From Owenweeksia sp. TMED14 (lineage in GTDB: Bacteria; Bacteroidota; Bacteroidia; Flavobacteriales; Schleiferiaceae): a DNA stretch of 13,122 bases. Under the pieces are notes generated by a model. It did not search any database. It was not told the origin of the DNA and saw nothing but the letters and a program-made list of their open reading frames with translations. The DNA is taken from contig NHBT01000030.1 in assembly GCA_002167805.1 (NCBI GenBank), positions 19,905-33,026 on the forward strand, in the 5' to 3' direction. How positions within the stretch are numbered: position 1 is the stretch's first letter; each line of letters opens with the position of its first letter. The position numbers were made by a program, and so were the translations under genes. This document shows positions 6,415 to 13,122 of the stretch, piece by piece.

Positions 6415-7611
6415 ATGAAAACATTAAAAGATATAGAACTTACAGGGCGTCGAGTTTTAGTTCGCTTTGATTTTAACGTTCCACTGAATGAATCGGGACA
6501 GATCACAAATGCCAAAAGACTCACAGCGGCACTACCTACAATAACAAGAATATTAAACGCTGGGGGGCGCTTGGTAATCATGTCTCACCTTGGCAGACCC
6601 AACGGGAAACCCAGTAACTCTTTAACTTTAAGGCCTGTTTTGAAATGGCTTTCAGAAAAAATTAATAGATCAATATCTTTCTCAAAAGAGATCACGGGCC
6701 CCAAAGCTGTCCAAGCCTCAAAAGCATTAAAAAATGGGGAAGTTTTAGTTTTAGAAAATATTAGATTTGACTCAAGAGAAGAGACGGGGGATGTTTCTTT
6801 TGCTAAAGAATTATCAGAGCTGGGAGACGTCTACATTAATGACGCTTTTGGCACCGCACACAGAGAACATGCTTCTACTTCAATTATTGCTCGTTACTTT
6901 AAAGGTTGTTGTGCTTTTGGAGATGTTATGTTTAAAGAAATAGACAACGTGAACAAGGTTCTAAGTTCTGAAAACGGACCAAAAATTGCGATTGTTGGAG
7001 GGGCAAAAGTTTCAAGCAAAATAATAATTCTTAAAAGTCTTATCGATAGTGTTGACGAATTGATAATTTGCGGAGGAATGGCATTTACATTTATAAAAGC
7101 CTTAGGTGGACAGATAGGCGATAGTATTTGTGAAGCCGATAAGATTGATATAGCGAATTCCATACTTGAGGCCGCGGAAGGTAAGGGCGTAAAAATTCAT
7201 TTACCCACAGATGTTTTGGCCGCAAAGGATTTCAGCTCTTCTGCGCAAACCAAATACTGTGATATTTATGAAATCCCAGAAGGGTGGCAAGGGTTAGACG
7301 CAGGGAAAGAAACGATAGAATACTTTTCAGGAGTTATAGAGTCTGCAAAAACACTTTTGTGGAATGGACCACTTGGTGTATTTGAGTTGGAACCATTTTC
7401 CCATGGAACTAGGATAATAGGTGAAAAAATAGCAAAGGAGACAAAAAGGGGCTTATTTAGCCTTGTTGGAGGTGGTGACTCTGTGGCTGCGGTAGAGCAA
7501 TTCAAACTATCACAAGACATGAGCTATGTGTCTACAGGAGGGGGCGCAATGTTGGAGTTTTTAGAAGGGAAATCACTTCCCGGAATACAAGCTATTCTAA
7601 GCAACAATTAA
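6415..7611 (+). CDS. pgk: Phosphoglycerate kinase
   Basis: Cytosolic glycolytic/gluconeogenic enzyme that transfers phosphate between 1,3-bisphosphoglycerate and ADP. At 398 residues it has the usual bacterial length. N-terminal substrate domain: VLVRFDFNVPL (residues 14-24), the basic loop MSHLGRPNGKP, LENIRFDSREE, and NDAFGTAHREHAST. C-terminal nucleotide domain: IVGGAKVSSKI, LWNGPLGVFE, and the glycine-rich GGGDSVAAVEQF and STGGGAMLEFLEGKSLPG. The ATG at 6415 follows an A-rich leader without Shine-Dalgarno, as is common in this phylum, and matches the family start. It is a single gene, divergent from holB and convergent with cvpA across 27 bp with no visible terminator hairpin. The other ATP-yielding glycolytic enzyme, pyk, is encoded about 2.5 kb downstream on the other strand. 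Confidence 0.97.
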   Translation: MKTLKDIELTGRRVLVRFDFNVPLNESGQITNAKRLTAALPTITRILNAGGRLVIMSHLGRPNGKPSNSLTLRPVLKWLSEKINRSISFSKEITGPKAVQASKALKNGEVLVLENIRFDSREETGDVSFAKELSELGDVYINDAFGTAHREHASTSIIARYFKGCCAFGDVMFKEIDNVNKVLSSENGPKIAIVGGAKVSSKIIILKSLIDSVDELIICGGMAFTFIKALGGQIGDSICEADKIDIANSILEAAEGKGVKIHLPTDVLAAKDFSSSAQTKYCDIYEIPEGWQGLDAGKETIEYFSGVIESAKTLLWNGPLGVFELEPFSHGTRIIGEKIAKETKRGLFSLVGGGDSVAAVEQFKLSQDMSYVSTGGGAMLEFLEGKSLPGIQAILSNN

Positions 7612-7638
7612 AAGTAAGTTCTGCTTTAAATAGAAACT

Positions 7639-8151
7639 TCACACATTAATCGAATTTTCATCTTGTAGGGGGTTAACTTCTGGTAAGCGTTCAAAAAGCA
7701 TCGAGCTAAACATTTCAATAGTTTTAAAAATAGAAGAGTCTCCTTTGAGTGGTGCTTGATCAAAGAAATAAATAAAGCTGTTGTTATAAATTGTAAAAAA
7801 GACCGACATAAATACGATAGCTTTAAAAGCGCCAGAGACACAACCCAAAGCACGGTTTATCCAATTTAACCAAACAAGCTTGAGTATTTTGGTTAAAACA
7901 GAGCCCAAAGTTTTGAAGAAAATATATGAGACTAAAAAAATAAACACTCTTGCGGTAATGAGTGAATAATCGAAAGAAATCTCAAAAGCGTTTCGAAACC
8001 ATAAATCTATACTAGGGGCATATATCACAGACAAAAAATACCCTAAAAAAACCCCCAAAAGACCAGCCCACTCATTCACTAACCCAACCCAGCCTCCGCG
8101 AACAGTCATAAGCAGTAAAACCAGAAAACAACATAGATCTATAGTGTTCAC
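7639..8151 (-). CDS. cvpA: CvpA-family inner-membrane protein
   Basis: Small integral membrane protein, 170 residues, with about four hydrophobic segments (roughly residues 5-20, 25-45, 62-82 and 105-125) and a short polar C-terminal tail. The N-terminal pattern IDLCCFLVLLLMTVRGGWVGLVNEWAGLLGVFLGYFLS has the family arrangement: first helix, RG-rich turn, second helix. CvpA was first linked to colicin V production, and its biochemical role is still unclear. The start is a GTG at 8151. No ATG lies between it and the in-frame stop at 8164-8166, and the next ATG (residue 16) would cut the first helix. It is 52 nt downstream of two lipoprotein genes on the same strand and may be co-transcribed with them. 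Confidence is good for family, low for function. Confidence 0.75.
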   Translation of the reverse strand: MNTIDLCCFLVLLLMTVRGGWVGLVNEWAGLLGVFLGYFLSVIYAPSIDLWFRNAFEISFDYSLITARVFIFLVSYIFFKTLGSVLTKILKLVWLNWINRALGCVSGAFKAIVFMSVFFTIYNNSFIYFFDQAPLKGDSSIFKTIEMFSSMLFERLPEVNPLQDENSINV

Positions 8152-8203
8152 AAGTATTTTAGGTTAAAACATAAAAAAAGACCCCAAAAACCCTAAAAAG
8201 AAT

Positions 8204-8593
8204 CTAACAACCAGCAACACCCACAACATAAGGAAGCACAACAATGGTCATATTAACTACACTATCAGCTTGGAGTTTAATATAGCCACAGCCAAAAACT
8301 ACAGGTGGGCTACCACCCTTTTGAGCTGTAACTTGAAGTACCGCAGGCATGTTATATTCAAAAAGACTAAGCCCTTCATCATCTTTCATAATTCCATCAA
8401 CACCTGTTTGACCTGTAAAATTTGGAATAGCATTTAAAACAGGAGCTGTTGCCTGAACTGAAGCGTTTTGAATAGGAACCCCATTTTCATCAACAACTTT
8501 TATTGAAAACTGAAAAGAAGAACTTTCAGGCTTTTCACATCCAAAAATAAAAAGAAGGCTAGAGGTTAAAATAAATAAAAAAAAGTGTTTCAT
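8204..8593 (-). CDS. Small lipoprotein with Ig-like/carboxypeptidase-regulatory-like fold, paralogue B
   Basis: Predicted exported lipoprotein, 129 residues, no function recognised. A Lys-His start and hydrophobic segment (residues 4-17) lead to a lipobox ending FGC with Cys19. The mature part begins with a Glu/Ser linker, then VVDENGVPIQNASVQATAP, the signature of carboxypeptidase-regulatory/Ig-like beta-sandwich domains. TGVDGIMKDDEG follows, with short beta-strand-like segments. Cys102 (FGCGYIKL) and the C-terminal residue Cys129 are 27 apart, exactly as in the upstream gene, to which it is clearly related. The start chosen is the ATG at 8593, which overlaps the upstream stop as ATGA. An ATG nine bases further upstream (8602) would add only three residues. 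Likely translationally coupled to the preceding gene. Confidence 0.75.
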   Translation of the reverse strand: MKHFFLFILTSSLLFIFGCEKPESSSFQFSIKVVDENGVPIQNASVQATAPVLNAIPNFTGQTGVDGIMKDDEGLSLFEYNMPAVLQVTAQKGGSPPVVFGCGYIKLQADSVVNMTIVVLPYVVGVAGC

Positions 8594-8991
8594 TGTGGAC
8601 ATCCGTTATTTAAGTCACCGAAAGGTTTGATTATTACATTTATTTCTGAAGTTTGTCCCTCTTTAGCATGTATGAAACTACAACCTTTCCAACCACCCTT
8701 GGAAGCTTCTATATCAAGATAAGCCTCTCCATAATCAAAACCAATTACAGTATCAACCCACCCATCTTCGCCAGTTTTTCTCCAGTATTGCCCTGAAGTT
8801 GCTGGGTCTGTGAAAACAGTTGAGGATCCTGGAGAAAAAACGTGGACCCAGGCATTTTGCACAGGAATGGAGTCAGAATTTATAACACGTACGCGCACCA
8901 AAGATTCCGTACTTTCGGTCTCGCAAGAACCAATAAAAAAAGAAAGGCTCAAAAAGAAACAGGCAAGCAAGAGTTTTTTGTTGATCTTCAT
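8590..8991 (-). CDS. Small lipoprotein with Ig-like/carboxypeptidase-regulatory-like fold, paralogue A
   Basis: Predicted exported lipoprotein, 133 residues, no function recognised. The start chosen is the ATG at 8991, because it gives a proper signal: MKINKK, a hydrophobic core (about residues 7-20), and a lipobox ending IGSC with Cys23. The frame stays open upstream to 9108 but would add 39 residues before the signal. Mature part: Glu/Thr/Ser linker, VRVRVINSDSIPVQNAWVHV, TGEDGWVDTVIGFDYGEAY, DIEASKGGWKGCSF, and a C-terminal NNGCPQ. Cys104 and Cys131 are candidates for a disulfide. It aligns end to end with the next gene and overlaps it by 4 nt (ATGA). First gene of a likely lipoprotein–lipoprotein–cvpA unit with a candidate promoter at 9026-9033. 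An envelope structural or binding role is possible but not shown. Confidence 0.75.
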   Translation of the reverse strand: MKINKKLLLACFFLSLSFFIGSCETESTESLVRVRVINSDSIPVQNAWVHVFSPGSSTVFTDPATSGQYWRKTGEDGWVDTVIGFDYGEAYLDIEASKGGWKGCSFIHAKEGQTSEINVIIKPFGDLNNGCPQ

Positions 8992-9025
8992 CGAATAATT
9001 TGATAATTTGGTGGTTAAACCAAAG

Positions 9026-9033
9026 CAAATATA
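9026..9033 (-). promoter_or_regulatory. Candidate Bacteroidota -7 promoter box for the lipoprotein–cvpA unit
   Basis: On the minus strand the sequence reads TATATTTG, an exact TAnnTTTG match, about 35 nt upstream of the ATG at 8991. It lies in the 57-bp gap shared with divergent pheS. No clear -33 TTTG is visible at normal spacing, where the pheS start begins, so support is partial. Confidence 0.35.
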
Positions 9034-9048
9034 ACTGATTTCCTCACT

Positions 9049-10062
9049 ATGCTTAAAATTATTGAAGAGCACATAAGCGCGATTAGCAAAAAAAAGTTTG
9101 CAAATCAAGAAGATGCTGAAAAGTTTCGTGTGAAATTCCTCGGAAAAAAAGGCGTGCTTTCATCCTTGTTTTTAGAATTGAAAACATTAGAATCAAAAGA
9201 AAAAAAAATTATAGGAGCGGCTTTGAATAAGTTAAAAATAGCTGCAGAGGACGCGATAAAAAGCGCTCCCAGAAACATAAAAGAAAATAATAACGAAGAG
9301 TTAGAGGATTTTAGCAGGCCCGGATATAATTCACTTCCCGGCTCGAGACACCCAATATCCATAGTAAAAAATGAAATAATACAAATCTTCGAAAACCTAG
9401 GTTTTACGACAGAAGAAGGCCCAGAAATGGAAGACGACTGGCATAATTTCTCAGCATTGAATTTTCCAGAAGAACATCCTGCTAGAGATATGCAAGACAC
9501 ATTTTTTTTAACAAGGGATCAAAAGTGGGCATTAAGAACCCATACATCGAGCGTACAGGTCCGGACAATGGAATCACAAACGCCTCCAATTCGAATTATT
9601 GCCCCTGGGCGTGTTTTTCGTAACGAGGCTATTTCTTCAAGGTCACATTGCGTCTTTCATCAAGTCGAGGGTTTGTATATTGACCAAGGAGTTTCGTTTG
9701 TAGACATGAAGCAAACACTATCATCTTTTTCAAAATCTTTTTTTGGAGAATCGACACAAATTCGATTAAGACCCAGCTATTTCCCATTTACTGAGCCAAG
9801 TGCGGAAATGGATATTTGGTGGGGGTTAGAAAATGAAGTTGATCATAGAATGACGAAAGGCACAGGCTGGTTGGAAATTATGGGATGTGGAATGGTAGAC
9901 CCCAATGTTTTAGATTCTTGTGGCATAGACCCTCAAAAGTATTCAGGGTTTGCTTTTGGAATGGGTATTGAGAGAATAGCGATGCAGCGGTTTCAGATAC
10001 CCGATATTCGGGCGTTTTATGAAAATGATATAAGGTTTTTAAAAAACTTCACAGGAGCCTAA
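9049..10062 (+). CDS. pheS: Phenylalanyl-tRNA synthetase alpha subunit
   Basis: Catalytic alpha subunit of the (alpha-beta)2 class II synthetase that charges tRNA-Phe. It has 337 residues, normal length. The N-terminal coiled-coil region (about residues 1-90, rich in Lys/Glu) is expected to bind tRNA. The catalytic core follows: [50 protein letters not shown], motif 2 [53 protein letters not shown], and motif 3 [16 protein letters not shown]. The start at 9049 fits the family. The beta-subunit gene pheT is not in the window; the two genes are often apart in Bacteroidota. It diverges from the lipoprotein genes, and its stop TAA overlaps the stop of the opposing pyk gene, so no separate terminator fits between them. 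Confidence 0.96.
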   Translation: MLKIIEEHISAISKKKFANQEDAEKFRVKFLGKKGVLSSLFLELKTLESKEKKIIGAALNKLKIAAEDAIKSAPRNIKENNNEELEDFSRPGYNSLPGSRHPISIVKNEIIQIFENLGFTTEEGPEMEDDWHNFSALNFPEEHPARDMQDTFFLTRDQKWALRTHTSSVQVRTMESQTPPIRIIAPGRVFRNEAISSRSHCVFHQVEGLYIDQGVSFVDMKQTLSSFSKSFFGESTQIRLRPSYFPFTEPSAEMDIWWGLENEVDHRMTKGTGWLEIMGCGMVDPNVLDSCGIDPQKYSGFAFGMGIERIAMQRFQIPDIRAFYENDIRFLKNFTGA

Positions 10063-11477
10063 TTTTTAACCTCTATAACTCTCATTGTATTTGTTGTGCC
10101 CCTTTCTGCAATAGGCATACTTGCGAGCTGAACAATTTTATCGCCGAGATTAATTAGGTTCAATGATTTCAAAAGCTCTGAGATTTCTGTAAAGGTTTTA
10201 TCTGTTGACTCCATACTGTTGTAGTAAAAACCAGAAACTCCCCAAACTAAAGAAAGTTTGTTCAGAATTGACTTATTTGAGGTAAAAATAAATATGTTTG
10301 ATTTTGGTCGAAAAGAGGATAATAATAAAGCAGAATGACCACTGTAAGTTAGCGCACAAATTGAATTTGCACCTACAAGGTTTGCTGTTTTTGCTGCTTG
10401 ATAACATAGAGCATTAGATAAGAATCGATCGTCCCCAGACTCGGGCTTCCTTCCCTTTAGTCTAGTTGTGCTAGAAGATTCTGAAGCAGTTACTATTTTA
10501 CTCATTGTTTTAACAACTTCAACAGGGTATTTACCTACAGATGTTTCAGCAGAGAGCATTACAGCGTCAGCGCCATCTATAACAGCACAAGAAACATCAT
10601 TTACTTCAGCCCTGCTGGGAGTCAAGTTATCAATCATGCTTTCCATCATTTGAGTAGCAACAATAACAGGCTTGGCTTTTTGGATAGCTTTCGAAATAAT
10701 CATTTTTTGGATCAACGGAACTGACTCCAAAGGGACCTCGACGCCGAGATCTCCTCGAGCGACCATAACCGCATCAGCTTCATTTAGAATAGCATCAATA
10801 TCTGAAACCGCTTCAGGCTTTTCAATTTTCGCTATGATTCCAGCACCTGAGTTTTTTTTATTTAAAATTTTTCGTAACTCTAAAATATCTTTCTTGTGCC
10901 GAACAAAACTTAAGCCTACCCAATCAACTTCTTCTTCTAAAGCAACATTGAGGTCAGCCAAATCTTTTAGAGTTAAGCAAGGGAGTGAAACCCGAGTATT
11001 GGGCAGGTTGACACCTTTATTGGATTCCAACAAGCCTCCCTGAATAACTTTTGCAACAACTTCATCTTTTAGGTTAGAAGAAATAACTTTCATTAAAAGT
11101 TTTCCATCATTTAACAGTATGGTTTCTCCAATTTTGACATCATTTGGGAAAGAACTATATGTCATAAATACCTTTTTCTTATCGCCAACACATGAAACGT
11201 TTGTAAACACCACGTTGTCTCCAGGCAGAACTCTAGTATTAGGCTTCATTGTGCCAATTCTTAGCTTAGGCCCTTGAAGGTCAGCTAGAATAGAAGCGTG
11301 CTTTTTTGTTTCGGTCAAAAGTTTTTTTACACTTAAAATTGTTTTTCGATTTTCTTCGGGACTCCCATGAGAAAAATTGATACGAAAAACATTAACACCC
11401 TCGAAAAGAAGTTTTTTTAAAACGCTTGGTTTTAATGATGCGGGCCCTAGTGTAGCGACGATTTTTGTTCTTTTCAT
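10059..11477 (-). CDS. pyk: Pyruvate kinase
   Basis: Last step of glycolysis: phosphoenolpyruvate plus ADP to pyruvate plus ATP. It has 472 residues, usual for Bacteroidota. Barrel domain: [12 protein letters not shown] (3-14), FRINFSHG (31-38, with Arg32, Asn34 and Ser36 of the active site), [11 protein letters not shown] (65-75), then the inserted B domain, then [10 protein letters not shown] with catalytic Lys217 and metal-binding Glu219, and [10 protein letters not shown] with metal ligand Asp243. ATQMMESM (274-281) and the [25 protein letters not shown] signature follow. C-terminal domain: [12 protein letters not shown]. It starts with an ATG overlapping the stop of the IPExxxVDY-like gene as ATGA, so translation is probably coupled. 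Last gene of the fabF–rnc–IPExxxVDY–pyk operon. Its TAG lies inside the pheS stop tetramer. Confidence 0.97.
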   Translation of the reverse strand: MKRTKIVATLGPASLKPSVLKKLLFEGVNVFRINFSHGSPEENRKTILSVKKLLTETKKHASILADLQGPKLRIGTMKPNTRVLPGDNVVFTNVSCVGDKKKVFMTYSSFPNDVKIGETILLNDGKLLMKVISSNLKDEVVAKVIQGGLLESNKGVNLPNTRVSLPCLTLKDLADLNVALEEEVDWVGLSFVRHKKDILELRKILNKKNSGAGIIAKIEKPEAVSDIDAILNEADAVMVARGDLGVEVPLESVPLIQKMIISKAIQKAKPVIVATQMMESMIDNLTPSRAEVNDVSCAVIDGADAVMLSAETSVGKYPVEVVKTMSKIVTASESSSTTRLKGRKPESGDDRFLSNALCYQAAKTANLVGANSICALTYSGHSALLLSSFRPKSNIFIFTSNKSILNKLSLVWGVSGFYYNSMESTDKTFTEISELLKSLNLINLGDKIVQLASMPIAERGTTNTMRVIEVKN

Positions 11478-11977
11478 AATTCATTTTTTTGGGTATCAAA
11501 ACGAAGATTTTCTCGGCCTTTGATTTCTAGCCAAGGAAGAGGTTTTGTGCCCACAATTGAGGATGTTTTATACATGGTTTTTTGTAAAATTAACATTTCA
11601 TTTTGAGATAGCTCAGGTTCGATGACAATTAGGGCGTCTATATTCTTAGGTTTTCTGATAAAACGCAAAAAAGGAGCAACTTCGATTTCTTCCGAAAATA
11701 AACCAGCACCTTTAGACAGGTCTTTAGAAATCCAATTAGAAGACTCAGGGTGGTTCCAAAAGACATGAACATTTTCGCCAATACCCCCCCCTTTGTAGAG
11801 TGCATGCCGGGTTACAACTCCCCCCAGATAGCAAAACAAATCAGGCGCTCGTTTCAGCTTCCAATTGAAAACTTGGTTAAGCTTAAAAACAAAAGCTATG
11901 TCATTAAGGGTTGTGGAAAGCCCTAAAACAGAAGGGTTATCATTTTCATCTTGAACGTTTAGAACCAGTCGTCCCAC
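11474..11977 (-). CDS. IPExxxVDY-family-like protein (Bacteroidota-specific, unknown function), motif degenerate
   Basis: Small protein of 167 residues with no known activity. The name comes from position between rnc and pyk, where Bacteroidota carry the IPExxxVDY family, and from family-like segments: an N-terminal RLVLNV strand, STTLNDIAFVFKLNQVFNWKLKR (residues 21-43), GLFSEEIE (about 92-99), and the C-terminal GRENLRFD (154-161). The signature itself is degraded: the aligned stretch is IRKPKNIDA (107-115), keeping only Ile and Asp clearly. The start is a GTG at 11977, inside the last 32 bases of rnc. An in-frame stop lies three codons upstream, and the ATG in the ATGA at the rnc stop is out of frame. 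No signal peptide or membrane segment is seen. An unrelated protein at the conserved locus cannot be excluded. Confidence 0.65.
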   Translation of the reverse strand: MGRLVLNVQDENDNPSVLGLSTTLNDIAFVFKLNQVFNWKLKRAPDLFCYLGGVVTRHALYKGGGIGENVHVFWNHPESSNWISKDLSKGAGLFSEEIEVAPFLRFIRKPKNIDALIVIEPELSQNEMLILQKTMYKTSSIVGTKPLPWLEIKGRENLRFDTQKNEL

Positions 11978-12707
11978 GTTGTTTTATTTTAAGTTTTTTA
12001 CAAGCAAATTTTGAAGCTGACTCTTCCGCTGTTTTTTTTGATTGCCCATAGCCTTTAGCGAGAGGCTCATCACCCATTTTTATCGTTACTGAAAATCGCT
12101 TATGATGGTCGGCCCCATTTTCGTCAGTGACATGAAAGCTAAATTCCTTTTTTTTACGTTGAAACCATTCTATTAAAAGGCTTTTGTGAGAGACAATTTC
12201 TTTTTCTACTTGACTAAAATTGATATGATCGTTTAATATTTTTTGGTGAACAAATTTTTTAGTTACCAACCACCCATTATCAACATATATGGCGCCAACA
12301 AGAGCTTCAAGGGTGCTTCCCGGCACAGAGGTGGTTCCTAACCTTCTACTTCTGCCATTTGTCTTGATCCATTTAGGTATTCCCAACTTGATGGCGATAC
12401 GATTCAAAGCTTTTCGAGACACAACCTTACTTCTCATACTGGTTAAGAAGCCCTCATTTCCTTCCGGGTATTGGTTATAAAGATATTGAGCGATTAAAGA
12501 GCCTATAATTGCATCACCTAAATACTCAAGGCGTTCATAACTCATATTAACCTTTTTTTGTGTTTCGTTTTCAAATCTTTGCCGAAACGCAGAAAGGTAT
12601 ACTGCGTAATTTGAAGGGCGAAAGTCACACATCTTTTCTATAGCATCAAGTAGGGGCTTGTGTTTTCTTGGAAAGGGTTTAAAAAAATTAGAAAAGGAGA
12701 ATAGCAT
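11946..12707 (-). CDS. rnc: Ribonuclease III
   Basis: Double-strand-specific endoribonuclease for rRNA precursor and mRNA processing. It has 253 residues: an N-terminal extension of about 40 residues usual in Bacteroidota, a nuclease domain, and a C-terminal dsRNA-binding domain. Nuclease signature YERLEYLGDAIIG (57-69) supplies Glu58, Glu61 and Asp65. The second acidic motif reads GSTLEALVGAIYVD (130-143): Glu134 matches E. coli Glu117, but Ser131 stands where E. coli has metal-ligand Asp114. The dsRBD runs from about 172 (SHKSLLIEWFQRKKK) to AKGYGQSKKTAEESASKFACKKL. It starts 4 nt after the fabF stop and overlaps the next gene by 32 nt. The identification is firm; the effect of the Ser substitution is unknown. 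Confidence 0.92.
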   Translation of the reverse strand: MLFSFSNFFKPFPRKHKPLLDAIEKMCDFRPSNYAVYLSAFRQRFENETQKKVNMSYERLEYLGDAIIGSLIAQYLYNQYPEGNEGFLTSMRSKVVSRKALNRIAIKLGIPKWIKTNGRSRRLGTTSVPGSTLEALVGAIYVDNGWLVTKKFVHQKILNDHINFSQVEKEIVSHKSLLIEWFQRKKKEFSFHVTDENGADHHKRFSVTIKMGDEPLAKGYGQSKKTAEESASKFACKKLKIKQRGTTGSKRSR

Positions 12708-12711
12708 TAAC

Positions 12712-13122
12712 TTAACTGGCTTTTTTAAATGCTACACAGGCATTATGTCCCCCAAAACCAAAAGTATTTGAAATTGCAGCTCTAACTGTTCGTTTTTGTG
12801 CTTTATTAAAAGTGAAATTTAATTTAGAGTCTAGCTCCGGGTCATCAGTAAAATGATTAATTGTTGGAGGTACAACATCATGAAAAACAGATAAGCAAGT
12901 AGCTGCAGCTTCCATCGCCCCAGCGGCACCAAGAAGATGTCCAGTCATGGATTTTGTACTACTTATATTTAAAGAATAGGCGTGTTCTTTAAAAACATTT
13001 AAAACGGCTTTTGTTTCAGCAATATCTCCTAAAGGAGTAGACGTTCCATGTACATTTATGTAGTCAATATCAGACGGAGAAAGATTTGCGTCTTTTAATG
13101 CATTTATCATCACATTCATTGC
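12712..13122 (-). CDS. fabF: Beta-ketoacyl-ACP synthase II, C-terminal part (continues past the window edge)
   Basis: Condensing enzyme of type II fatty-acid elongation, cytosolic. Only the last ~136 residues (of ~415) are present; the frame is open at the right edge, so the Met near 13119 is internal. Visible: INVHGTSTPLGDIAETKA with the first catalytic-triad His, SSTKSMTGHLLGAAGAMEA with the conserved Lys and second catalytic His, PPTINHF, and the C-terminal gating/active-site loop ISNTFGFGGHNACVAFKK. The nucleophilic Cys lies outside the window. Its TAA is 4 nt before the rnc ATG. By family synteny acpP is expected just beyond the edge. It is the most upstream gene seen of the operon running to pyk, whose promoter is outside the window. 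Confidence 0.95.
   Translation of the reverse strand, partial: AMNVMINALKDANLSPSDIDYINVHGTSTPLGDIAETKAVLNVFKEHAYSLNISSTKSMTGHLLGAAGAMEAAATCLSVFHDVVPPTINHFTDDPELDSKLNFTFNKAQKRTVRAAISNTFGFGGHNACVAFKKAS

Noticed and set aside
8171..8200. G/T-rich, telomere-like or terminator-like run between the lipoprotein and cvpA genes
   Set aside because: On the minus strand it has two G runs and T runs but no complementary C run, so neither a terminator hairpin nor a four-run quadruplex can form.
8992..9108. Longer N-terminus for the upstream lipoprotein, extending to 9108 over the pheS start
   Set aside because: The signal peptide and lipobox begin at the Met at 8991; the extension would bury them and overlap divergent pheS.
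10468..11043. Plus-strand open frames opposite pyk, and similar ones opposite mnmG, pgk, holB and pheS
   Set aside because: They lie wholly opposite clearly conserved genes, have no recognisable domains and look like shadow frames.
1..13122. Mobile elements, CRISPR arrays, tRNA or rRNA genes, riboswitches, defence or phage genes
   Set aside because: No transposase, integrase, spaced direct repeats, cloverleaf-like or rRNA-like stretches were seen; nearly all sequence is accounted for by conserved housekeeping genes and gaps under 60 bp.

Overview
The window looks like chromosomal backbone DNA from an AT-rich member of the Bacteroidota, probably an uncultured marine Flavobacteriales relative. 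The phylum call rests on three things. The cluster fabF–rnc–(IPExxxVDY-type protein)–pyk is a conserved Bacteroidota arrangement, and so is ybeY–mnmG–methyltransferase. Start codons mostly lack Shine-Dalgarno sequences, and two divergent gaps carry TAnnTTTG boxes. The finer placement is an inference from composition and tight packing.

Layout, left to right. Positions 1-1319 hold the 3' part of an ALDH7-family aldehyde dehydrogenase gene. Positions 1320-1650 are a very AT-rich gap, the only long non-coding stretch. Positions 1651-5280 hold a plus-strand run: rpiB, ybeY, mnmG and a zinc-ribbon class I methyltransferase gene. The DNA polymerase III delta' gene (holB, minus) meets this run tail to tail. 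The phosphoglycerate kinase gene (pgk, plus) diverges from holB. A minus-strand group at 7639-8991 encodes two tandem paralogous small lipoproteins followed by a CvpA-type membrane protein. pheS (plus) diverges from that group and ends inside the stop codon of pyk. Positions 10059-13122 are a minus-strand operon, fabF (partial) > rnc > IPExxxVDY-like > pyk, with overlaps or a 4-nt gap between genes.

Most genes are housekeeping: glycolysis (pgk, pyk), pentose phosphate metabolism (rpiB), tRNA charging and modification (pheS, mnmG), rRNA maturation (ybeY, rnc), replication (holB) and fatty-acid synthesis (fabF). There is no sign of a mobile element, CRISPR array, phage or defence system.

The strongest non-coding signal is a pair of 16-bp palindromes matching the ParB-binding site parS. 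They sit at 2512-2527 and 4376-4391, one on each side of mnmG, and each fills the gap between a stop codon and the next ATG. This places the window in an origin-proximal, chromosome-segregation neighbourhood. The most novel protein signal is the lipoprotein pair, which shares two cysteines exactly 27 residues apart. I did not find a clearly new multi-gene system.
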